DNA of 64,000 nucleotides from Mycobacterium helveticum (GTDB lineage: Bacteria > Actinomycetota > Actinomycetes > Mycobacteriales > Mycobacteriaceae). The position numbers and the translations under genes were made by a program. This document shows positions 57,421-64,000 of this stretch, one piece after another (within the stretch, counting starts at the first letter, position 1; each line of letters starts with the position of its first letter). The stretch covers positions 1 through 64,000 of the forward strand of contig NZ_VMQU01000009.1 in the NCBI RefSeq assembly GCF_007714205.1, given 5' to 3'. The notes under the pieces were generated by a model. It had not been told where the DNA came from and did not search any database. It was given only the letters and a program-made list of their open reading frames with translations.

Positions 57421-57906
57421 CTACAGGGCGCGGACCAGCGCCGCCCGCCCCTTGGTCCGCAACCGGTGCAGCGCCGAACCGCGGTAGCGCTCCATCATGG
57501 CGGCCATCTTGTCACCGAGTTCCTCGAGGTCGGCGTCGGTGAGCTCGACCTCGGGGGGAGCCGGGATCAGGTCGCGTTCCTCCTCGTCGGCGTGCGCCTC
57601 CAGCACGGTCTTGAACGAGTTCCACTCCTGCTCGTACCCGGGCGCGCTGCGCGGGGTCTTCAGCAACACGGACAACTGGTCGACCACCTGGCGATGTTCG
57701 GCGTGGGCGATCGCGATCAACCTGCCGGCCTGCTTGAGGGCCGGGTAGTACAGGTCGTCCTCGATGCGGAAATGGATGTCGAGCTCGATCAGCATGTCGT
57801 CGAAAAGATCTTGCCGCTCTTGCGAATTCACCGGCATCCGGCTGATCTTGCCGCCCAGCCCCTTCAGGACGGTGTGGTGGTCCTTCAACACGTCGTAGGC
57901 GTTCAC
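57421..57906 (-). CDS. Hemerythrin-like protein (Rv2633c type)
   Basis: A 161-residue four-helix di-iron protein. Ligand candidates: DHHTVLKGL, HFRIEDDLYYPAL, HAEHRQVVDQL and HADEEERDLIP. Rv2633c is reported to have unusual peroxide- or NO-related chemistry. GTG 57906 has GGAGG 6 bp upstream and overlaps the stop of the DUF2231-Rieske gene (GTGA); upstream frame extension is rejected. Confidence 0.93.
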   Translation of the reverse strand: MNAYDVLKDHHTVLKGLGGKISRMPVNSQERQDLFDDMLIELDIHFRIEDDLYYPALKQAGRLIAIAHAEHRQVVDQLSVLLKTPRSAPGYEQEWNSFKTVLEAHADEEERDLIPAPPEVELTDADLEELGDKMAAMMERYRGSALHRLRTKGRAALVRAL

Positions 57907-58874
57907 TTGGCTCCTCCCTTTCGGATCCCCGTCGCCCCGCCGACAGCGGACGCCGCCTCGCCGCGGACCTCGACCGTTCCGTCGACCAGTCGGGCCTCGT
58001 AGCACGGCAACGGGGCCGCCGACGGGCCCCGCAGCACCTCACCGGAGTCGGCCGAGAACCATGAGCCGTGCCATGGGCACACGAGCCGGCCCCGGTCGAC
58101 CCAGCCGTCGGCCATCGGAGCCGCCAGGTGCGGGCAGAGAGCGCCGAATGCCGCGACCTCATCGGGCCCGGTCCGGCACACCACCAGCCCCACCCCGTCG
58201 ACCTCTACCCGCACCGGTTTCCCGTTCAGCGAGTCGGCGGACAGCACCGGTGTCCACTCCGTGGTGCGCAGGCGCTCACCGGCGCGGTCTATCCCGATCC
58301 CGGACTCGAACACCAGGGCCCCGCCGAGATAGCTGCCGGCGACGGTGATGCCGTAACCCAGTGCCGTCAGGGCGATTCCGCGGTAGTGACGGCCCCGGCG
58401 GCGATCCCACCAGGACTGCGCGTACAGGGCGGTCGCGGCCAGGTTCACCAGGCCGTGCACCAACCCCACCCGGCGGTCCGCCTCGTGGGTGTGCTGCCAA
58501 TCGGTGACGCCGGTGACGGCCGACCCGACGCTCGCCAGGATGCCCACCCCCAGCGCGCGGCCCGCGAACCGCGAGGCGTTGCGGACTTCGGTGAGCCGCT
58601 GGCCCGGCAGCAGACTGAGCGCATCCAGCGCGACGGTCGTACCGAGCGACCCGCTGGTCAGCGACGCCAACGGCGGGTGCACCGGGTGCCCCAGCCACAC
58701 GCCGTGCAGCGCGTTGGTGACCCCGTTGCGCGCACCGCCCAACCCGTTGTAGGCGAAGCTCAGCAGGTGCTCCAGCCGGTAGCTCGGCCGGTCCAGCCAC
58801 TCCTGGCGCCCGATCGAGGCCAGCACCCGCGCCCCGAGTCCCTGCAACCGGCCACTTCGTGTCCGACCAGTCAT
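57903..58874 (-). CDS. DUF2231 membrane protein fused to a Rieske 2Fe-2S domain
   Basis: A 323-residue protein. The first about 190 residues are a DUF2231 four-helix region (HGVWLGHPVHPPLASL; VTGVTDWQHTHEADRRVGLVHG). The C-terminal Rieske domain has ligands C247-x-H249 (LCPHL) and C266-x2-H269 (VCPWHGSWF). It may pass electrons at the membrane to or from the hemerythrin encoded next. Confidence 0.92.
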   Translation of the reverse strand: MTGRTRSGRLQGLGARVLASIGRQEWLDRPSYRLEHLLSFAYNGLGGARNGVTNALHGVWLGHPVHPPLASLTSGSLGTTVALDALSLLPGQRLTEVRNASRFAGRALGVGILASVGSAVTGVTDWQHTHEADRRVGLVHGLVNLAATALYAQSWWDRRRGRHYRGIALTALGYGITVAGSYLGGALVFESGIGIDRAGERLRTTEWTPVLSADSLNGKPVRVEVDGVGLVVCRTGPDEVAAFGALCPHLAAPMADGWVDRGRLVCPWHGSWFSADSGEVLRGPSAAPLPCYEARLVDGTVEVRGEAASAVGGATGIRKGGAK

Positions 58875-59104
58875 GCCACCAGCCCTTCCCCTGCCGAGAC
58901 AGACGACGCCATGCAGGCAGAAACCGACGATTACCCCTTGGTTACCTTCTGCTCACAACCGTGACAGCCCTGACGTGACCACAGTAACGCCGTCCGCTCG
59001 CCTCCATCGTCGGCAACCACCTGTGAATTAGCCCAAATCATTCTTGTAAAAACCTGGCCGCGCCGGATCACGGCGATCGACCCGGGGGGTCGGCGGCACG
59101 CTCG

Positions 59105-59311
<207 letters not shown>

Positions 59312-59419
59312 ACCCCCGGGGCGAGAGTGAATCCCTCGTCGTGCACACACACTCCTGCGCGTCGGGCGAGGGCCGGGTCACAACGCATTTCCGCGCGAAT
59401 TGCTATTAGTCTCGGCTTC

Positions 59420-60289
59420 GTGTGCGGGGCTGATCGGGCCGGGTACTGCCGCTACGTCGCGATCGGCGACAGCCAGACCGAGGGCTTGTGGGACGGCGAC
59501 GACGCCGTCGGCCTGCTGGGCTTCGCCGACCGGCTCGCCGCCATGATCGATGCGCTGCACCCCGGCCTGCACTACGCCAACCTGGCGATCCGCGGCAAGC
59601 GGATCACCGACGTGCTCACCGAGCAGCTTCCGCAGGCCCTGGCGATGCGGCCCGACCTGATCACGGTGTGCGCCGGGATGAACGACGTCATCCAGCCGGG
59701 CCGCTCGTTCGGCCGCGCTCTTGCCGACCTCGACCACCTGCATGCCGCGCTCGCCGAATCGGGCGCGACGGTGGTGACGACGACCTTCCCGAACGTCGCG
59801 CAGTTCCTGCCGCTCGGGCGCCTGGTGTCGACGCGGCTCGCCCGCATCAACGAGGCGATCAGCGCCGCCGCCGGGCACTACGGCTTCCGGCTGGTCGACC
59901 TGTACAACGCGGTCTCGATGCGCGAAGTGGACACCTGGGCGGTCGACCGGGTGCACGCCTCGACCAAGGGCCATGTGCTGTTCGCCGCCGCGGCCGCCGA
60001 GGCGCTGAATCTGCCTGGCAGTAACCATGATTGGGCCGGTGCGAGCGCCGATCCGGGGCGGTTGTCGTTTTCGGCCGGAACCCTGGGGCACCTGCGCTGG
60101 GCGCACGAGAGTTTCGTCCCGTGGATCTGGCGCCGGCTGCGCGGCCGGTCCTCGTCCGACGGCCGGGTGCCCAAACGTCCCCGGCTGGAGCGACTCAGCG
60201 CGCCACGCGGGCCGCACAACGGCTCCGGCGCCCGGGAAGGAGGTTTTGCACCGCGGCCCGGGCAGGAGTCAGGCATTCTTGACCCATGA
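59420..60289 (+). CDS. SGNH/GDSL-type hydrolase
   Basis: A 289-residue esterase-like protein. Block I RYVAIGDSQTEG with nucleophile S18, block III GMNDV and block V DRVHAS give the Ser-Asn-Asp/His set. The C-terminal about 80 residues are basic. I start at GTG 59420; the frame continues upstream only through the artefactual G/C tract. ATGA overlap couples it to dedA. Confidence 0.87.
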   Translation: MCGADRAGYCRYVAIGDSQTEGLWDGDDAVGLLGFADRLAAMIDALHPGLHYANLAIRGKRITDVLTEQLPQALAMRPDLITVCAGMNDVIQPGRSFGRALADLDHLHAALAESGATVVTTTFPNVAQFLPLGRLVSTRLARINEAISAAAGHYGFRLVDLYNAVSMREVDTWAVDRVHASTKGHVLFAAAAAEALNLPGSNHDWAGASADPGRLSFSAGTLGHLRWAHESFVPWIWRRLRGRSSSDGRVPKRPRLERLSAPRGPHNGSGAREGGFAPRPGQESGILDP

Positions 60290-60951
60290 ACGTGGAGGCC
60301 TTGCTGCACTCGATCCCGCCGCTGGCGGTGTACCTGGTGGTCGGGGCCGTCGTCGGGCTCGAAAGCCTCGGCATCCCGCTTCCCGGGGAGATCATCCTGG
60401 TCAGCGCGGCGCTGATGTCGTCGTACGACGACCTGGCCGTCAACCCGTTCTTCGTCGGCGCCGCCGCCGTGATCGGTGCGGTGGCCGGCGACTCCGTCGG
60501 CTACGCGATCGGGCGCCGGTTCGGCCTGCCGCTGTTCGACCGGCTGGGCCGGCGGTTCCCGAGGCATTTCGGTCCCGGGCACGTCGCGCTGGCCGAGCGG
60601 CTGTTCAGCCGCTGGGGCGTTCGGGCGGTGTTCTTCGGTCGCTTCATCGCGTTGCTGCGGATCTTCGCCGGGCCGCTGGCCGGAGCGCTGAACATGCAGT
60701 ACCCGCGCTTCCTGGTGGCCAACGTGTCGGGCGCCATCTGCTGGGCGGGGGGCACCACCGCGCTGGTCTACTTCGCCGGCATGGCCGCCGAACGCTGGAT
60801 GGAGCGGTTCTCCTGGATCGCGCTCGTCGTCGCCGTCGTGTGCGGTGTGACGGCCGCGATCCTGCTGCGCGAGCGCACCTCCCGGGCGATCGCCGAACTC
60901 GAGGCCGAGCACGGTCGCAGAACCGGCACCACCGCCGCCGACCCCGTGTGA
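60286..60951 (+). CDS. DedA-family membrane protein (Rv2637-like)
   Basis: A 221-residue polytopic protein of the DedA/SNARE-associated family, proposed lipid transporters. Signatures: LESLGIPLPGEIIL, GDSVGYAIGRRFG and FFGRFIALLRIFAGPLAG with the essential Arg in the re-entrant loop. Five or six helices. Overlaps the SGNH hydrolase by 4 bp; convergent with the TetR gene. Confidence 0.93.
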   Translation: MNVEALLHSIPPLAVYLVVGAVVGLESLGIPLPGEIILVSAALMSSYDDLAVNPFFVGAAAVIGAVAGDSVGYAIGRRFGLPLFDRLGRRFPRHFGPGHVALAERLFSRWGVRAVFFGRFIALLRIFAGPLAGALNMQYPRFLVANVSGAICWAGGTTALVYFAGMAAERWMERFSWIALVVAVVCGVTAAILLRERTSRAIAELEAEHGRRTGTTAADPV

Positions 60952-60967
60952 AGCCGGCCCCGTCGGG

Positions 60968-61588
60968 TCAGCCGACCGCCTCGCCGCGGCCGGGGTACGC
61001 CGCGGGCCGATGCGTTTCGATGAGAGCGCCGGCCATGGTCTTGGCGCGCAGGGCGGCGTCCTGATCGCCCACCGCGGCGAGAACGATCGCGCCCTTCATG
61101 AGGATGTGCCAGGAGGAGGCGAACTCCTCGATGTCGGTCAGCCCCGCCGCGAGTGCGCGCCGGCGCACAATGTCGCGGACGTGGTTGATGTGGGCGATGC
61201 TGGCCCGGCCGGCGGGATGGTCCGGGCCGACCTCGAGCAGCACGTTGATGAACGAGCAGCCCTCGTAGCCGTCGCGCAGTTGGAACCATTCGTGCAACAC
61301 GTCGAAGATCGCCAACAACTGCTGCTCGGGCGTGTCGGCGCGCCGGCGGGACTGCTCCTCGATCAGCCCGTGGGTCCAGAGTTCTTCGCGGCGCGCCAGC
61401 ACGGCCAGCACGAGGTCGTTCTTGGTCGCGAAGTGCCGGTACAGCGTGGCCCGGGCCACCCCGGCGCGCTCGATCACCTCGTCGGTGCCGACCGCGCGAA
61501 TCCCGCGGCGGCTGAACAATTCATAGGCCGCGCTCAAGATTCGCTCACGCGCCGGCACCGCGGGTGCCGCTGCCTCGGGGCCTGCCAT
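60968..61588 (-). CDS. TetR/AcrR-family regulator
   Basis: A 206-residue repressor. HTH: RERILSAAYELFSRRGIRAVGTDEVIE then GVARATLYRHFATKNDLV. The C-terminal domain has YEGCSFINVLLEVG, similar in layout to the TetR at 25556. Upstream palindromes (61624-61687) suggest control of itself and of the divergent STAS gene. Confidence 0.9.
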   Translation of the reverse strand: MAGPEAAAPAVPARERILSAAYELFSRRGIRAVGTDEVIERAGVARATLYRHFATKNDLVLAVLARREELWTHGLIEEQSRRRADTPEQQLLAIFDVLHEWFQLRDGYEGCSFINVLLEVGPDHPAGRASIAHINHVRDIVRRRALAAGLTDIEEFASSWHILMKGAIVLAAVGDQDAALRAKTMAGALIETHRPAAYPGRGEAVG

Positions 61589-61623
61589 AAGGACCCTTAC
61601 GATACTCTTAGCGCGCTACGGGT

Positions 61624-61687
61624 AGACAGACCGCTCTGTCTCGTTATACAAAGGAGATTCGCACTTCGCGAAGTCTGTCTTCAGACA
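61624..61687. promoter_or_regulatory. Three palindromes between TetR and STAS genes
   Basis: AGACAGA-CCGC-TCTGTCT (61624-61641), ACTTCGCGAAGT (61663-61674) and TGTCT-TC-AGACA (61676-61687) are all perfect inverted repeats. The first and third share AGACA/TGTCT half-sites, as expected for a TetR bound at both divergent promoters. Confidence 0.65.
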
Positions 61688-61744
61688 ATAGGACGGGCCA
61701 CCATCGCGGCGTTTCTGACGCCAGCCGATCAGGGAGTCCAGCAC

Positions 61745-62182
61745 ATGAGTGCAGTATTTGCCGATACCTTATCCACCCCCCCTATGACGCTGAGCACGCG
61801 GCTGGTCTGCGACCTGGGCGATCCACACAGCACGCTGCGGGCGACGACCGACCGCGTCGGCGGGGCGGTGCTCGTCAACGCCGGTGGTGAGGTCGACGCC
61901 TGCAACGAGCACACCTGGCGCCGACTGATCGGCGAAGCCGCCGGCGTCGTCACCGCGCCCGGGACGCTGGTCGTCGACGTCACCGGACTCGAGTTCATGG
62001 GCTGCTGCGCGTTCGCGGTGCTGGCCGACGAGGCGGAGCGGTGTCGCACCCGCGGGATCGAGCTGCGCCTGGTGAGCCGCGACCCACTCGTCGCCCGGAT
62101 CGTCGAGGCATGCGGGCTGGGCGGCGTGCTGCCCCCCTACCCGACCGTCGACGCCGCGCTGGCCACGACCGCGCGCTGGTAG
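61745..62182 (+). CDS. STAS-domain anti-sigma factor antagonist (Rv2638-like)
   Basis: A 145-residue protein with a STAS domain at about 40-140 (GAVLVNAGGEVDACN; TLVVDVTGLEFMGCCAFAVLADEA). The usual DSSG phosphorylation site is GCCA (86-89), so the regulatory Ser is missing. It may bind its anti-sigma partner constitutively or have another input. ATG 61745. Confidence 0.9.
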   Translation: MSAVFADTLSTPPMTLSTRLVCDLGDPHSTLRATTDRVGGAVLVNAGGEVDACNEHTWRRLIGEAAGVVTAPGTLVVDVTGLEFMGCCAFAVLADEAERCRTRGIELRLVSRDPLVARIVEACGLGGVLPPYPTVDAALATTARW

Positions 62183-62366
62183 CCGCCCGCGCGCGCCGTT
62201 TCCCGACGGCCCGTCAACTCATAGCTGACTCACAGCGCCCAGCCGCGTCCGGACGCTAACGCCGGAGCCCTCACCGGTGACAAACTTAGAGAAGCTTTGT
62301 AGATGGCACGGACGGGTGGCGCCTCGCAGCCGGCGGGGCACGCCGCAGGCGGACTCGGGAGGCGTG

Positions 62367-63977
62367 GTGGACGTCGTACTAGGGATATCGATGGAATCCA
62401 CCGCGGTGCGGATGGTGCTCCTCGAGGGCGAGAACGCCGACGGTGTGACCGTCGAGGAGGACACCGTCCGTATCGCCGCCGCGGACACCGCGACCCGCAA
62501 CGCACCCGGACACGTGATCTCGGCGATCCTGGGCACCCAGCAGGGCGCCGCGGAGGGTGGTCACCGATTGGCGTCGACGGGGGTGGCCTGCACGAACCCG
62601 ATCGAGGCTGCTGCGCTGCAGGAAGCGCTGGCCGACAACAGGATTCGCAACGTCACCCTGGTTTCGGCGTTCCTGGCCGCCGCCGCGCTGACCCAGACGG
62701 TCGGTCAGGCGATCGGGTACCGCCGTACCGCGATGCTGCTCGTCGATCCCAATTTCGCCACCATCGGCGTGATCGACTCCGAGGACGGTTCGATCACCGG
62801 GGTGCGTAGGGAACGGCGGGCCGTTTCCCTGGCCGACACCGCCGTCCAGCTGGCCGCGATGGTCGCCGTCGGTGACGCGTCCAACACGCCTCCCGAGGGG
62901 GTGTTCCTGGTCGGCCAGGGTGTCGACACGGCCCGGCTCAAGGCGGCGCTGGAGTCGGTGACGCCGTTTGCGGTGAGCGCGCCGGAGGAGCCGCAGGCGG
63001 CCCTGGCGCGCGGCGCGGCGCTGGCGTCGGCCAACGCGCCGCTGTTGGTGTTGTCCACCGGGGCCCTGGCCTACGCGCAGGATCCCGGCACCGGCGAGGT
63101 GCCGCCCTACGTCGTCCACGACTACCCCGGTGTGCCCGGTCCGCCGGACGGGCGCCCGGTCGCCTACAGCGACGTCCCGGAGGAGTCGGCGGACGCCGAG
63201 ACCGCGCTGCTGGGCGGGATCGAGGGCCGCCGTGCGGGCCCGGCGCAGAGACGCCGCAGGCCGCTGTTGCTGACCGGCAGCGTGCTGGCGGTGATCTGCA
63301 CCTGCGCGGCACTGGCGCTGGAGATCGCGTTGGCGATCAACGTCCGCACGACCGTCGCGCTGCAGCCCAGCCCCGAGCAGAACATCATCGTCCCGACCCG
63401 CCAGGTGCCCGCCCCGCACAGTCAGCCGGCGCCGATGACGCGCCCCGTCAAGGTCGTTGCGCCCAGGGTCGCGATACCGGACCTGCCGAGGCCCGCCGTG
63501 GCGGCGCCCGCCGCTCCGGCTCCCCCGGTTCCCGTCGCGGCCCCGCTTCCGGTGCCGGTTCCCGTGCCCGCCGCGGCGCCGCTGCCGCCCGTCCCCGACA
63601 TCGCGCCGCTGCTGGCGCCGCACCCCGTTGCGGTGGCCCCGCTGCGGCTGCCCGCACCGCCCGCGCTGCAGCTACCCAAATCCCCGGCGCTGCAACTGCC
63701 CAAGCCGCCGGCCCTGCAGCTGCCGGCACCGCAGCCGCTGCAACTGCCCAAACCCCCGGCCCTGCAGCTGCCGGCACCGCAGCCGCTGCAACTGCCCAAG
63801 CCGCCGGCCCTGCAGCTGCCGGCACCGCAGCCGCTGCAACTGCCGACGCCCGTGCTGCCGAAGGCGCCCGTCCTGCCCGCCCCGTCGCTGCCGGTCTTCC
63901 GCCCGCCCGTACCGATCATGCCGCAGCTTCCGGCGCTGCCCCGATTCCCGTTGGTGCTGCCGCACTTCGGACTCTGA
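62367..63977 (+). CDS. Proline-rich membrane-anchored ASKHA-like protein (Rv2264c/Rv0312 type)
   Basis: A 536-residue protein. The N-terminal half starts MDVVLGISMESTAVRMVL and resembles an actin/Hsp70-like ATPase fold found in mycobacterial Pro/Thr-rich proteins. A transmembrane helix (LLLTGSVLAVICTCAALALEIALA) at about residue 293 onward is followed by an extracellular Pro/Ala/Leu-rich tail. GTG 62367 is chosen because homologues begin MD(V/L)VLG; GGGAGG lies just upstream. Confidence 0.83.
   Translation: MDVVLGISMESTAVRMVLLEGENADGVTVEEDTVRIAAADTATRNAPGHVISAILGTQQGAAEGGHRLASTGVACTNPIEAAALQEALADNRIRNVTLVSAFLAAAALTQTVGQAIGYRRTAMLLVDPNFATIGVIDSEDGSITGVRRERRAVSLADTAVQLAAMVAVGDASNTPPEGVFLVGQGVDTARLKAALESVTPFAVSAPEEPQAALARGAALASANAPLLVLSTGALAYAQDPGTGEVPPYVVHDYPGVPGPPDGRPVAYSDVPEESADAETALLGGIEGRRAGPAQRRRRPLLLTGSVLAVICTCAALALEIALAINVRTTVALQPSPEQNIIVPTRQVPAPHSQPAPMTRPVKVVAPRVAIPDLPRPAVAAPAAPAPPVPVAAPLPVPVPVPAAAPLPPVPDIAPLLAPHPVAVAPLRLPAPPALQLPKSPALQLPKPPALQLPAPQPLQLPKPPALQLPAPQPLQLPKPPALQLPAPQPLQLPTPVLPKAPVLPAPSLPVFRPPVPIMPQLPALPRFPLVLPHFGL
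63705..63848 (+). repeat. Three 48-bp tandem repeats in the Pro-rich tail
   Basis: Three nearly identical copies encode PALQLPAPQPLQLPKP (16 residues each). The array is in frame, so copy-number change would lengthen or shorten the tail without disrupting it. Confidence 0.8.
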
Positions 63978-64000
63978 CGGCTTGCCTTGCAACGGTCCCG

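Overview
The window is chromosomal DNA from a Mycobacterium, most likely a slow-growing non-tuberculous species of the M. avium-complex type. This rests on very high GC, start codons that are often GTG, and mycobacterial signature genes (PimA/PatA/PgsA1, Rel, carboxylic acid reductase, HspX, wax-ester synthases, a 13E12-family HNH protein). The gene order from hisS to the universal stress protein follows the M. tuberculosis Rv2580c-Rv2625c order as I recall it. PE_PGRS44, PPE42, PE_PGRS45, pdxH and Rv2597-Rv2602 are absent from their expected places. Species assignment is inference.

Bases 1-36 kb are mainly housekeeping. From left to right: a 13E12/DUF222-HNH gene cut by the window edge; hisS and a metallo-hydrolase; divergent ppiB; rel, apt and a solute-binding lipoprotein with secF-secD-yajC (all minus); gabT and a carboxylic acid reductase (plus) closed by a strong terminator; ruvC-ruvA-ruvB; a decayed vapBC pair; yebC-type regulator, pdxT, tesB and pdxS; a TetR gene; a NUDIX gene; the phosphatidylinositol-mannoside operon thrS-HIT-pgsA1-patA-pimA; then a thioesterase, an aldo-keto reductase, a cupin and a small membrane protein with its Cys-containing HTH regulator.

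Bases 36.3-62.2 kb look like a dormancy (DosR-type) island. It holds two universal stress proteins, the intramembrane protease Rip3, HspX, a frameshifted tgs1-like gene, a second wax-ester synthase with an alpha/beta hydrolase, a cAMP-regulated lysine acetyltransferase next to a fatty acyl-CoA synthetase and pncB, an Rv2629-like factor, a hibernation-factor pair (Rv1738-like and RafH-like), an APS reductase, a hemerythrin, a DUF2231-Rieske membrane protein, an SGNH hydrolase, DedA, a TetR gene and a STAS protein. By hand I find several 20-bp sites matching 13-15 of 20 positions of the published DosR consensus upstream of these genes. dosR itself is not in the window. The last gene is a proline-rich, membrane-anchored ASKHA-like protein.

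Oddities: an active-site frameshift in the tgs1-like gene; a vapBC pair that has lost its antitoxin start codon and a toxin catalytic Asp; a near-homopolymeric G/C tract of about 150 bp that is probably an assembly artefact; three dispersed loci of related 15-17 bp tandem repeats; and a STAS protein without a phosphorylatable Ser.
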